From the NCBI GenBank assembly GCA_034670405.1, contig JAXDDX010000016.1, forward strand, positions 2,832,001 through 2,896,000: 64,000 nt of DNA, written 5' to 3'. Under the pieces are notes generated by a model. That model saw only the letters and a program-made list of their open reading frames with translations, ran no database searches and was not told the DNA's origin. This DNA comes from Hoplostethus atlanticus (lineage: Eukaryota > Chordata > Actinopteri > Trachichthyiformes > Trachichthyidae). Position numbers and translations under genes: made by a program. Position 1 is the first letter of the stretch. The number at the start of each line of letters is the position of its first letter. Positions 1-15,972 of this stretch are shown here, in pieces.

Positions 1-103
1 ATGAATCCTTCCCATATTCTGACTTTTATTTATTTTTCCGTGGTCCATTTGAAGCAGACCTTGTGAGTATGTAAAGGTTATGACTGTGTACACTGTGTTG
101 CAG

Positions 104-2257
104 CATGCACCATATGATGGCATGGTGATGATATCTCTGTGTTACTATATTGACCAGCAGCTAAAAGCTACAGAAGGCAAATGGAAGGTAAACCTTAGCT
201 GTTCATTTGTTTCTGTTTCTAAATGGATATTTCTCTTTGTCTCCATTGTTTTTGTTTTGTGAATTAGTTTTTGGCAGTTCATTCAAAAGGTATCCTATGA
301 TTTTAGGGTCCGGACACGGCCACACCCATGCCTCTTCCTATAGAGCTGGTGTTTACTGTGGACAACAAAGTCAAAAGTGATATCAGCCATGCCAAACAAC
401 ACTACCTGGAGACAGTGAGCCAGCATGAAACACCACACCACACCACCCTCTACAAAGCAATTCAATCCCACAAATAATTCATTATTATACAGATAATTCA
501 CTGCTCTCTCTCTCTGGTCTCACAGACACAGAACCTGCAGGTGGTGTGTAAGGCCTTCACCTCCTTTGGAAAAGCCGCCATCAAACAGAGGAAGCTGCAT
601 CCTGACGCCTTTATTCAACTGGCGATGCAGTTAGCCTACTACAGAATGCATGGAAGGTGAGGGTTGGATTAAAACTTGTCCACACCTTTACAGATATTTG
701 AAATGTATAAATGAAGTGATTGACTCTCTCCTCGTCCCTCCTTCAGACCAGGGAGCTGTTATGAGACAGCAATGACTCGCAGCTTCTACCACGGCAGGAC
801 TGAGACCATGCGACCCTGCACCCAGGAGGCTGTAAACGGGTGTCAGGCCATGCTAGATCCCACATGCAGTGTGAGTGTGTATGTGTATGTGTGTGAGAGG
901 GAGACCTGGCTACAACATGAAGACCGTCACTATGGCAAAATCACAGAATGGAAAAAGACAGAAGCAGTAGTAGTTATTTGATAGAGTGCACCATTAATGA
1001 ATATCAACACCATTCTTCTCTCAGGCTGATGCCAAGAGGAAAGCCCTGCTGCTGGCCTTTAACAAGCACAACAAACTGATGGCTGAAGCCCAGAATGGAA
1101 AAGGTCAGTTTGTTGTACATACTGCATGTTTGTGTGTGTGATCTATATATATGTATCAGTGTTTCTCTTACCACTGGAGAGGCAGAGTTGGCCATCTTGC
1201 CTGAAAGAGCTGCCACCAGGTCTAAAATCAAGAGTTTCAGTGTCACAAATGCTATTCCAGTGGGAAAATATATGGGGGGAACAGGAAACAGGTATGCTGG
1301 GCTATAATTTTCTGTGATACAGAAATGTAATTCAATTTATATGTGTTATTGCTTGACATTGTTGCCAGGTTTTGACAGACATCTCTTTGGGCTGTATATG
1401 ATCGCCAAAGAGGAGGGACATCCCACTCCAGATCTCTTCATGGATCCTGTCTATGCTAGGAGGTACAGTAAAAGTCATCAAAATCTGTAGTACGTATGCA
1501 GTTGTGTGTATCTGTGACCTTTGGGAACCTTGACACTTCCATTACATCACATTACATTACATTACAGTCATTTAGCAACCAGTCGCCTCGAGGCAGCAGA
1601 GCGAGGGGGGGGTAGGTTTGGATCATGGCATAAAAACAGCTGATGGAGACACATAAATGACATATGTTGGAGTTTGGAGTTTGCAAAAATTGCATTGGGA
1701 TGACAAGTACAAGAGGGGTCTATCTCTCTGTGTGAGTGGCAGTGTGTGTAACTGAGTGTTTCTATCTGCAGTGGTGGGGGTGGTAACTTTGCGTTGTCGT
1801 CCAGCCTGGCGGGCTACACCACAGTTCTGGGGGCCGTGCCTCCCATGGTGCACCATGGCTATGGCTTCTTCTACCGCATCAGAGATGACAGGTGGGCAGA
1901 CAGGACATTCACATGTTTACATATCGGTGTCAGTCACTATGACAAGGAATAGTTTCAAACAATTCCCATTGTAACTGATGAGAAAATCAGGTATGTATTG
2001 TCTGATCCCCAGTTTTACATGTTTACGTGATGTTTGTAACGGAAAGAATTAGAGGCGGCGTTAGCATTCATCTGATGGTTAAATGTTGGAAATATTTAAA
2101 GGATCTGTCATTTAGTCTACACTTCCTTTCCTCCAGGATTGTGGCTTGCACCACAGCGTGGAAATCTGACCCACAGACAGATGCTGAGTCACTATTCAAG
2201 AACCTGTGTAGCTCCCTGCATGATATTCTCCACCTGGCCACCACATCTCAGCTCTAA
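104..2257 (+). CDS. crot: Peroxisomal carnitine O-octanoyltransferase, C-terminal part (5' end outside window)
   Basis: Moves medium-chain acyl groups between CoA and carnitine in peroxisomes. Exons seen: 104-187, 307-414, 526-656, 747-870, 1025-1103, 1369-1462, 1772-1891 and 2137-2257. They join in frame into 286 residues plus stop, with GT-AG at each junction. The first exon opens with HAPYDGM, the catalytic-histidine region of the carnitine acyltransferases. Later blocks (SCYETAMTRSFYHGRTETMR, GKGFDRHLFGLYMIAKEEG, MVHHGYGFFYRIRDDR) follow CROT rather than CRAT or CPT. The usual Ser-Thr-Ser motif after GGGGNF reads Ser-Ser-Ser. The protein ends in SQL, a weak PTS1-like tripeptide, where my recollection of human CROT is THL. 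The upstream exons lie before the window; the first 60 bases hold no exon I can defend. Confidence 0.93.
1543..1580 (-). repeat. Truncated SINE tail in a crot intron
   Basis: Repeated ATTAC units are followed by AGTCATTTAGCA. This is the reverse complement of the GCTAAATGACTGTAATGTAATG end found in the SINE tails near 53200, 55260 and 61160. Only this short tail is present. Confidence 0.6.
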
Positions 2258-2570
2258 CTACCCAACAACAACAGACAGGGGAGCTGAACACAGGCCTGTT
2301 TTAGCCTGTTTAGCATCACAGCCCTTGTTTGACCACTCATGCACTCATGGTCCACAAAACTCTGGCTGACATTAAGTGATATTCATGTTTGTTTTCTACA
2401 TATATCAATGCAAAGGCACAGTATAATTGCAACCAACAATTACATCCCATGATTAAAAAAATTACCCTTAATTGTTTCTTACTAATATTTTCGTTGAATT
2501 TTATGGGGACTATGTACTGTAAATAAAATGTAATTGTACTTTTATAAATGAAATAAATAAATAAAATGTA
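2258..2570 (+). other. crot: crot 3' UTR and polyadenylation signals
   Basis: An AT-rich 3' UTR follows the stop codon. AATAAA hexamers at about 2522 and in the run at 2551-2565 are the likely poly(A) signals. The exact cleavage site is not visible. Confidence 0.7.
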
Positions 2571-2773
2571 CTTTTGTATTTACTCTTTTGTATGTATATA
2601 TTTTTTCCTTCCGTAATTTGACACTATTTGCTATTGCTAATGACCACCCTCATTTAGCAGCGATAATGACTCGGGACGTTCCAAATAGTTTTTCAATGTA
2701 ACATATCTGACACGTTTTGATTTTTGGATTGACTGTCCCTACAAAAACCTACTGAATTTCAAAATACTATTCA

Positions 2774-2832
<59 letters not shown>

Positions 2833-3772
2833 GTGTAAATACATGTCACCACAGAATAGCTTTTTGTGAAATCTTTCACATGAGCCTGCTGTAGAGGTGC
2901 TACAGTACAGCTGCATGTCCTTCAGATAGAGATGATATTGATATTGGTTAGGTCATAACTGAAAACAGTAATAATCCATTGTGAGATCTACTTTCATGCC
3001 CACAATCATTTTTCATGTTAGATGGATATGTCATTTTTGAATGGAACTGTACTTACATTTAAATTTGTATTCAGAGAAACCATTTAAGGAGGGGCAGCAT
3101 TTCACTGCCAAAACACTGAACTGCATTTAGTATGGTGAAACATTCAGGAGACAGTCCCTCTGTCCCGCTTGCTTCACATTTTCCTCCACAGGGTATTTCA
3201 CCGCACCGTGTCATCACACATTAATGACTGCCATTCTTCCTTCTATTGGATTAAGGTACCACTAATCACTAGCTAAGACTAAGCAAGTTAAAACAACAAC
3301 AATCTTCAAAATGGCAAAGACAAAACTGAGGGTGCATTACTTTTACATGTTAAAGGCAAAGAAAGGATTGTACTGACACAGTATGTACATGCTGTCAAAA
3401 GATTCAACGAAAATGTGGTGGAAAGATGTTTTAGTTTTTATTTTATTTAAATATGTATGTGAGTGTGTGTGTGGGTGTGTATTTGACAGTGTTTTAGTAA
3501 CATTCTCATTTCTTCCAGTCAGGTAAGATTCAAGCTTATTATTACAAGAATAAACTAAATTACATAAATTAATTTAAATAGTATTAGAGTAACTTTAATA
3601 TTTTCAACATCAAAAGTTGCATAGGATTTGTTTAAATACATAAATTAATGTGAACAAAATCTTAATCATATTATTCTTGTAGACAGCAGTATTGTGCAAG
3701 ATGTGTAATTATCTAGTTAGTAGAATCTTGTCATATTTCTATTAATTATGGCAATTTAGTTCATCAGAAGTC
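2571..3772. other. Gap between crot and acbd7, with (GT)n tract
   Basis: AT-rich sequence between two tail-to-tail genes. It contains a (GT)29-like tract at 2779-2836 with one GC interruption. TTTTATT motifs at about 3436-3446 read AATAAA on the minus strand and could end acbd7. I see no coding exon here. Confidence 0.7.
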
Positions 3773-5279
3773 TCACATCCCATATATGTTGATGAATCCC
3801 TTAACAAGTGTAATGTAGGCTGACATGGCATCCTCCTTGGACATCCCTGTAAAATAAATACATCATATAAATATAGAATATTTAGAGTAAGACACTCAAC
3901 AAGACTCTTCAGTGCTGGCCCCTGCCTTTTTACCCTCATTGTTTTATAGAATTAGAGTACTGTCATTTCAGTTTGCTGTAATGAATCCCTGAGGTAATCT
4001 TTAATACACCAGTATGGCACTCACAATGACACGATAATATCCTAACCGTGCTTCCAATACTGACATAAATAATGCTGGAAAGCAAGCACCAGTTTACTCC
4101 TTTCCATCTGAAGGCTACGCCCTGTTTTCCTTTCATTACCTTTCCTGGAGTTCCACGCTTCCCACTTGGCTTGTCCTTTCATGTCCATCATCCCTGGTTT
4201 ATCTGGGATAATGTGAAAGCACAAACAAAACCATAAAACATTCATAATTTACAGAACACTGAATTAAAGTGATTTTCTTCATTGGCTACCCTCAGAATTG
4301 TGAATATATACCAATGTTAATGTCTCCGACGATTGCTTGTTTATAAAGGCCATACATTTCCAGCAGCTCCTGGTCTGTTGGCTTTGTCTTCATCTTCTTT
4401 ACATCCTCTGCTATCTTCTCGAACTCAGCCTTCAGATGGGTGAAGATGGCCAGGAGAGACGCAGTCAACATTGGAGCTATGAAAAGTCTCTATATTTTGA
4501 ATACTTCCTCTTTGGAGGCATAACCACAGAATATGAAAATGTGAACATTAGGTAGTTACAGACAACATTGTGAATGAGACATTTGTGCATAGTAGTCTAC
4601 AGCCAGAACAACAATGGGCTTTTATTCGAGACTAGGCTGTGAGTGGCTTTGTGTCTACTTGAATGGTCTACTTTACAAAAGGAACAGATCTGGGACGTTG
4701 AACTGATAATTATAGCCTGCACTATAGCAGACCCTGGGCAATTCGATCTATCTGAAAACCCACAATGTTTTATGTCAGTGAGGGTTTGGAAGTGCTATCT
4801 GGGGTATTTTGGGACTGAAATAGTGGATGCTGGTATGTCTTCGAAATAATTCAGGTGTACCTTAGACTCTGTTCAAATGTTGTGATGTTATGAAAATCAA
4901 TATCAAACACATTTATTACATTTGCTCCTTTAAAATCCAATTACTACAAATCTTCAGTGCAATTCGACTGAAATCCCACAGTTTGTTGTTTTCCTGCTAC
5001 TCTTATGGACCATGATGATGCAGTTTTGTTTGGTTTTCAAGCAATCAGACAGTTTTGGTGTCCAGGTACACACCAAGGTTGAGAACCACTGGGCTAGATG
5101 ATGAACATCTTTAATCTAATCTACTCACTCCAGAGTAAAAGATGGATGACATCACATAAATAGAGGGCGTAGTAAGGCGCAGTGCAGCGGTACATACTAC
5201 CACTAATTACCTTTCTATTATTACCCACAGCTATAACAAAATGAAAACAATAATTAGAATACATTACCTGAAGAGACAT
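3773..5279 (-). CDS. acbd7: Acyl-CoA-binding domain protein 7 (ACBP/DBI family)
   Basis: A small cytosolic protein that binds long-chain acyl-CoA thioesters. There are four coding exons: 5268-5279, 4312-4429, 4140-4202 and 3773-3846. They give 88 residues, the normal length for one ACBP domain. The first exon holds only MSLQ and is fixed by a good donor (CAG|GTAATG) and by phase. Family blocks are present: [16 protein letters not shown] carries the tyrosines and lysine of the ligand pocket, followed by [20 protein letters not shown] and [10 protein letters not shown], ending in [17 protein letters not shown] and the neighbours rpp38 and nmt2 match mammalian ACBD7 better than DBI. It is head to head with rpp38 and probably shares its promoter region. 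Confidence 0.92.
5040..5100 (-). repeat. hAT-like terminal fragment in acbd7 intron 1
   Basis: The end of this stretch reads GGTTGAGAACCACTGG. Its reverse complement, CAGTGGTTCTCAACC, is a common start of hAT-type elements. Related ends occur near 46890 and 47140. The other terminus was not located. Confidence 0.4.
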
Positions 5280-7040
5280 TTTTCCAGATCCAATCCTGAG
5301 GTGCAGATTAATTTATTTACCCAGTCTCTAACGGTTGGACGGCACCAGAGCTTCCAGTGCAATATTGTGGACCAGTCTACAGAGGGGAGGGAGCATCGCT
5401 CTCTTCAAGCAACCATTGGCTGATGTCACTGGAATGGACGCTGCGCAGTAGACCCCCAATACGCACATTCTGTCCAGTAAATCAACACTTTACTTGCCCA
5501 TATCAAAGGAACAACCATCGGCATTTGTCCCGTGTTTAGCACGTCCATAAACTATTATTGGCCAAAAAATCAAACAGCCAGGGAGGCGAAAAGGAAAACT
5601 AACTTATAGTAAATTGGAATAAATTTGAGAAGGATACAGTATAAATATCATAGCAAAATAAAAGTCCCTAAAGGAATATTATAATATGAATATTATAGCA
5701 AGACCATAGGAAATTTGAAAATACCATAAAGTACGTCGCTATACATGTCACTATAAACTCATAATTTAGTGCCAGACACACTCTAAGTACCTAGAGAATA
5801 TCACAGGGATTTTTCCTACACATGGTTTACAGCAAAACCTGATTTAATTAAGGACCAAAATAAAATGTTAGCCAGCACACCACAGCGATTGATTGATTCT
5901 GTTTCCATTTTCAATAAAGTTGTTGCAATTCAAACAAAATGGCGGCGCCCATGGGCACGTTGGTGGACGGAAGATATGAACGCTACACGAATGTAAAAAT
6001 AGAAATGTGCTTTTGACGTGTTGTTAAGAGTGCAGATTCAGGTAAACTAACATGAATGTCATGTAATATGTGTTGAGCACCGCGGGTATGGGACGTTTTT
6101 CTTTCTTTTCGCCCGCTACAGTACAGGATCGGGTTGTTTCTGAAACCTCCGGACGGCGCACAAACTCTGAAGCTTTGTTGCTTTGTCTGTACGTGTCTAT
6201 ATCGGGTACATTGTGTACTGGTCATCATGGTACTAGGTAGCTATGGTTTAACATGGCCGAGACGCAGTTAGACCATCTCCAATTATAATCTACAGCATTT
6301 TTAATGTCTCACACGGAAGCTTGCTCAGGATTAATTTTCCAGTCGAACTAAATTTCGGACTGTTTTTTAATCTATTTTAATTCTCAGCTATAGTCGAAAT
6401 AATGAAAGTATATTTGTTGGCCCTGGCCCTTACAAAAAACCCATAGGCCTAGTCTTACCATGGAAAAGTGCAGGGTTCTTGGGGTCATGGAATTAAAACG
6501 TTTCTAGGCCGTTGACAGTTATGGGAAATGGAACATGTGCACATAGTTTTGGAAATATCTTGTAAATTTGTTGATAATCTTTTTTTCCCAACCAGTGAAA
6601 TGTTTAATGTCACACTTGGTTGCTTGTTGATCAAGTCAAGTTTATTTGTCACATGTAGTAGATACAGCAGGTGTGTTCCATAAAGTGAAATGCTTACTTA
6701 CAAGCCCTACCTACAGTGCAAAAAACATTAGGATCAAATTTAAAAAGTAGAACAATAACACACGGCAGAATAAAAATAAATGTATAAAAAAGTATACATA
6801 AAGTTTATTCCTTTTGAGGAATACAAACTCAAATCAGACAGTATCTGTCCTAAGGTATAGTTGTAACCAGAAATAAGGACATTCAGATTTCATCAGTCAC
6901 ATTTGCAACATAAGCTCTGACAAATATTGCTAATGGAAATTGTGCTGTATGTCATGGAATATGTGTCATGGAAAAGGTGTAGGAACCCTGAAAGTGGCTC
7001 TTGTTTACCACAAGTTTTTTTGTCTTAATTGCAGAAAAGT
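5280..7040. promoter_or_regulatory. Head-to-head acbd7/rpp38 promoter interval with a YY1-type motif
   Basis: About 1.8 kb separates the two start codons, which face away from each other. AAAATGGCGGCGCC at 5936-5949 matches the YY1-type motif of housekeeping promoters. An ATTGG box (inverted CCAAT) lies near 5415. No TATA box stands out. The rpp38 start codon follows an acceptor-like TTGCAG at 7029-7034, so at least one noncoding rpp38 exon probably lies in this interval. A dispersed repeat fills 6632-6735. Bidirectional use is inferred from the arrangement. Confidence 0.5.
6632..6735. repeat. Dispersed teleost repeat fragment
   Basis: It begins TCAAGTCAAGTTTATTTGTC and includes AGTGAAATGCTTACTTACAAGCC-like text ending in CAGTGCAAAAAACA. 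From general knowledge this wording is typical of an abundant fish interspersed repeat. I cannot assign a family name. Confidence 0.55.
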
Positions 7041-7844
7041 ATGGCCACCCCAGGCAAGTTGTCAAAGAAGGAAGCGAGAAGGCAGATTGTAGCAAAGACT
7101 TCCCTCAACTCACCCTTTAACCTACAATGGAGCTCGCTTCCCCAAGAGGACATGTACTTCATCCTGAAAACTCTGAAGAGTAAACTAATTTCCATTGGGC
7201 TTGAGAAGAAGGAGGTGAAAGTGTTTCGCCAGTGGAGTAAAAAGAAAAATAAGAAACCTTCTGCTACATTGGAATCCATTCCTCTGGTAAGCCAGGACAC
7301 AGAAGTACAGGATCCTTCCAAGAATGGCTGGACCGACATCGCCGCTAGAAGACAGCTAGCCATTGGCATCAATGAGGTCACCAAGGCTCTGGAAAGGAAT
7401 GAAGTCCAATTGGTGCTTGTGTGCAAATCTGTCAAACCACAACACATGACCACCCACCTGATTGCACTGAGCGCAACAAGACATGTGCCGGCCTGCCAGG
7501 TGCCACGGCTGAGCGAGTATGTGTCCGAACCGCTAGGGTTGAAAAGCGTTCTGGCACTGGGTTTCCGCCGCTGTACTTCAAAGGGAGATGAGATTTTTAC
7601 TGACACAGTTGATGCCATTCTCCCCAGAGTGCCTTCACTGGATGTTGCCTGGCTGCAAGGTACGGAGCCCAGTGCAACAACAGAGATGGAGGAGGAAACT
7701 GGTCAGAGAGGCCAGAAAAGGAAATGGGGAGATGAATCTCAGGAGGTCACCGGATCTGCCTTGTGCACTCTGCAACCACTCAAAGTGAAAAGAATTATTC
7801 CTAACCGATCAAAGAAAAAAACACGAAAGATAAAGAAAGCATAG
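7041..7844 (+). CDS. rpp38: Ribonuclease P/MRP protein subunit p38
   Basis: A protein subunit of nuclear RNase P and RNase MRP, which process pre-tRNA and pre-rRNA. Its L7Ae/L30e-type domain binds the kink-turn of the RNA. The coding region is one uninterrupted exon of 267 codons, close to the roughly 283 of human RPP38. The start is MATPGKLSKKEARR; the frame is open upstream only through an acceptor site. The L7Ae-like core spans about residues 95-200 and includes ARRQLAIGINEVTKALER, LVLVCKSVKP and VPACQVPRLSE. The C-terminus has LQPLKVKRIIPN and a lysine-rich tail (RSKKKTRKIKKA) that can serve as a nucleolar signal. It is the neighbour of acbd7 and nmt2, as in human 10p13. Confidence 0.96.
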   Translation: MATPGKLSKKEARRQIVAKTSLNSPFNLQWSSLPQEDMYFILKTLKSKLISIGLEKKEVKVFRQWSKKKNKKPSATLESIPLVSQDTEVQDPSKNGWTDIAARRQLAIGINEVTKALERNEVQLVLVCKSVKPQHMTTHLIALSATRHVPACQVPRLSEYVSEPLGLKSVLALGFRRCTSKGDEIFTDTVDAILPRVPSLDVAWLQGTEPSATTEMEEETGQRGQKRKWGDESQEVTGSALCTLQPLKVKRIIPNRSKKKTRKIKKA

Positions 7845-10800
7845 ATCGAAGCCAGACAGATGAAATGGATAGTCTACTCAAATATTTAGCTTCAACTGGC
7901 TTGGTGTCAAAATAGATTTTTATTGGCAAAAAGCATGCAAAGCTGAAGAAATATAAATGGATCTGGCTTCTAATTGTTTTGTGATTTGAATTTGTGACCC
8001 CGCCCCCAACCCCCACAGAGATACACAAAACACAATGTAGACTACATATGGTGTATTATGAAATGTAGAAGCACTGCTATCACATAAGTCAAAAGCTAGC
8101 CTCTGTCTAAGTATTTTTTGACTCAAATCAATTATATAAATCTTGATTATTTTTTTTTTGTGGGATGAATTACTTTAATGATTCTCATTGTTTAAACTTT
8201 TATATGAATCAGTTTACAGGCTAATTTGTAATTCTAATGATCATGCCGTGTTAAAAAGAACACTCATGTTCCTTTTAAAGTGAGTTTATTCAATCAAATA
8301 TCCATGCTGGTATAACTGACACGTGTGTTGAAACATAGTGTATTCATTATTTGCATGGGGTCATGTCTAAATGATGCTGGTACAGGCTCTTCAGCTTTTT
8401 CATAGCCTGCAATGGACTTGAATAAAAATATTGTTCTTCGGTCATAGAAAGCTGCATGTCATTTCAAAAGTATGTTTTCCCCCCGCTATCTTAAAAAAAA
8501 CAACTTTTAAATAAGGCAGGTACTTCAGGTTGAGCTCTCACTAAAGGGACTGGCTAGTAATATCAATTTGAAAATCATCACGGCAGCAAAACTGACACAT
8601 GCTCATAATTCATTCAACAGCTGCAGGGCAACATATCCGTGACACAACCCACATCCATGAGGCACGCTATTGACTCTGAAAAACTCTTTCAGTGTGAAAT
8701 TTATGCCAGTAGTATAACATCCATCTGAATGTCATGCATTCATCTTTCAATGAATTAAAAATTGTTAAACCCTGAAGCACTGGCTATAGTATTTCTGTAT
8801 CTCACTGCACTTGTCCTTTCCTTGCTAATCTGTAAAGGGATGAGAACAAATGACGTTACATACAGAAGAAAAGAGATTTGAATGACAGATGGCGGCAGCC
8901 TTGACCTCTTAGTTTTGCAGAGCCTCATTAACAGCAATGTCAAACATAAAGCAATAAGCTCAGACAGAGCAGGAATGGTATTTTCAGCTGACAAACTAAA
9001 TTTCTCAAAGCAAATATTATTTGACCTTTGAGTGTACCAGCACACTTCAAGCAGCTCGTCATGGGGAGCAATCATAGAAGGAAAAACAGGCAGCATACAC
9101 AGGACAATGTCGGCTTCTTTGTATGATTGTTTTACTCCAAGGATCCTCATGCTGGTGAATCTAACACAAGGAGCTGCCAAATACTCCAAACTGTTGACCT
9201 TCAATTTTGATGTTGCCTATTTAATTGGAAATGTTAAGGAAATACTGAAAAACATGGCAGGTATCATGTCGTAAGACACTGAACAAAGTACAATTATAAA
9301 TATAACTGTAATGGGAATTTCACACAATTAGCTGCACAACACACACAAAAATTGACCTACATTTCTCAGACACGCAAATACAGTACCATTCAACAACAGA
9401 AAAATTCAGTAAATTCAATAAAAATACACCTGGGAGAAAAAGGATGGCTCAAATTTCAAGAGAACTTGTTTCCCTACCTTGATCACTAAGTGATATAGGC
9501 TTTTGCTTATTTGACCATTACACCCTGACTACATGCTGATGAACATTGTTCCCCAAATCCTTTGTATGTGGTGCTCAATTCTCAATTTAATCAAGCAAGT
9601 TGATTAAGAACACATTCAACTTCCTAGGTGAGCGGAGGGAGGGTTACATACATACATACATACACACATTTGAACCTTGGAGATGCTTAACTGTGTGTAG
9701 CTTCACTGGAGCAGTTGGGGATTCAGTGCTTTGCTCAAGGGTACTTTTAAAGTAGTTGTGCGCTTCCACACCCAAATTTCCTCAACTGTTCTGGGGAGTC
9801 AAAGTGGCGAACTTGTAGTCACAAGCTCACTTGTCTCGCCATTAGGCTACTGCTACCTCCCCCTTCAATATGTCAGAGTAACTCATGAAAGAAATGCTTC
9901 TAATTTGGTAGCGTCTAAATGTAAGGGCTAGTTATTTCCAAGTGATTTGTTAGTGGCAATGACTAAAAATAAATTTTACCTAGGCTGCTTTAAAGATGAG
10001 TAAACAACTGAGTACTTTTACTTTATTTCAAACAAAGTAAGCTCTTATTATGCTATGAACCTGTCTCCAGACAGCACCACCTTTTTTATACATTATAGCC
10101 ACCTTGGCTATAGTAGGCAGTCAGTGAATGGCCACCATCCTTTGTGTTGTCCCGCTCTCAATGCTATAATACTCACTGCCCTGCCTGTGCACAGTGCACA
10201 TCATTCGTGCTATATTCAGCCACCTCTATGTTTTGCATGATTTGCCAACCTTGCTTCCTAGCGTCTTTGAATAGCTGTTTTGCCTCACTGCTCCTTTTGG
10301 ACAGCACAAACTTCAACACACAGCAAAATCACTTTGGGCTGAATGTCATTATAGAGACGTGCATAAGCAGAACAGTGTACGTAACCACACAAGACGTGTG
10401 GCTTTAATGTTTTATTAAAAATATTCAGTCTAGAGACAGGTTTATAACATATTAACAACTCACATTCTTTATTTGTAAAACCAGGGTTGTACGTAGCACA
10501 ACCCATTTGTTTTGAAATTTGGGCCAACTACCCCATAAGGACCTTTTTGCTCAAGAACTCAAAAATTGTGCTTCATTGATGCAATACATTCTTCATCAAA
10601 AATCCCTAAAACCCACAGTGTCTAAACCGTCCATACAAACTCCAAAGTCAATGACATCTACACTACTTTTGAGGAAATACTTTGGATCAGTCCTCCCAAA
10701 CCGCAAACTCAAACTACAGGAATAAATATGATCTGGCTTTAAATGTACATTTAACTATATACTTTTAACAAAAACATGTTTATCAATGCACCAATTGGAT

Positions 10801-11712
10801 GTGTTTTTCCTTGAAAATATCCTTTTTGCGTATGTGGGTAGCTTGTGGGTCTGTGTGAGTATGTATGTGTACATGCTTAAAGAGATAGCTTGTCATTTTG
10901 AACTTTAGTCTGATATTTCTCTTCCATAGGCTTTGTCACAATGCGGGGGGAAAGTTTGCACATTTATGCGTCAGCTACCCTAGAAACCACTTGTTAGCAT
11001 TCCCCATTCAAACCAATGCATACCACTAGCTGCATGCTAATGAGTCTTTTTTTTGGCTAACCAAAGTACCCAATGGAGAATCTTTTTACCCACAATGAAA
11101 TAAGAAAGGATGGGAATAATTACCAATTTATGTACCACCCTCTTATAATGAAGTGTGCAGTGGGGTTACAATGAATGTTCATCTGGATGTAATGGAAAAG
11201 ATTACAACAGTTGCCAATTATATCTGTTTGGGTGTGTTTATACTTTTAGATTAGCCATTTAGATACTTGCATATCTGTTGTGTTGATGTCAGTGAAATTA
11301 ACTGACATACCTGTCCCTTGTAACAAGGGCCTGCTGAGGAAAAACAGCAAAATTCACAATGTCAAAGTATCTTCTTGTATGTAAACTTATGCTTTTGTTA
11401 AGGGTGTGTCTGTAATGTCTGTCTGTCAGGAGCACTGTACTGTATGAGTATCTCAGGCATAGCATGACTTCACATTCAGGATGTTGATGATTTAAGAGTT
11501 TTCACCTCCAGGTGAATTGAGAGAATGTTCTCGATGACACAAGTGCTGGGAGAACTGCTTCAAGTGAGGCAAGCTTCCCAATCACCAGGTTGGTTTTATT
11601 GTTGTAGTTCTCATTGTCTAGCTTGAGCTACCTCTGTCCAGGTAAGGAATAGCCAGAGGTCATTCCCAACCTCTTGATCAGTGTGTGTGTGTAGCAGCCA
11701 TGAACTGACTAG
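7845..11712. other. rpp38 3' flank and gap before nmt2
   Basis: A candidate rpp38 poly(A) signal AATAAA lies at about 8421. A candidate nmt2 signal on the minus strand lies near 11594 (TTTATT on the plus strand). A dispersed repeat lies at 9640-9862. A 149-codon minus-strand reading frame at 8755-9204 has no recognisable domain. No other gene is visible. Confidence 0.6.
9640..9862 (-). repeat. Dispersed repeat, retroposon-like (copy 1 of 3)
   Basis: It contains GCAGTTGGGGATTCAGTGCT, then TTTGCTCAAGGGTAC, and a terminal list-like TCTCGCCATTAGGCTACTGC. The same word order occurs near 20108-20312 and 33640-33840. From general knowledge these words belong to 3' regions of fish non-LTR retroelements. 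Confidence 0.5.

Positions 11713-15972
<4,260 letters not shown>

Noticed and set aside
1..62. crot exon ending at the CTT|GTGAGT near position 62
   Set aside because: The donor looks good, but the possible residues before it do not match the CROT sequence expected upstream of the catalytic histidine.
7025..7618. 197-codon minus-strand frame
   Set aside because: Shadow of rpp38.
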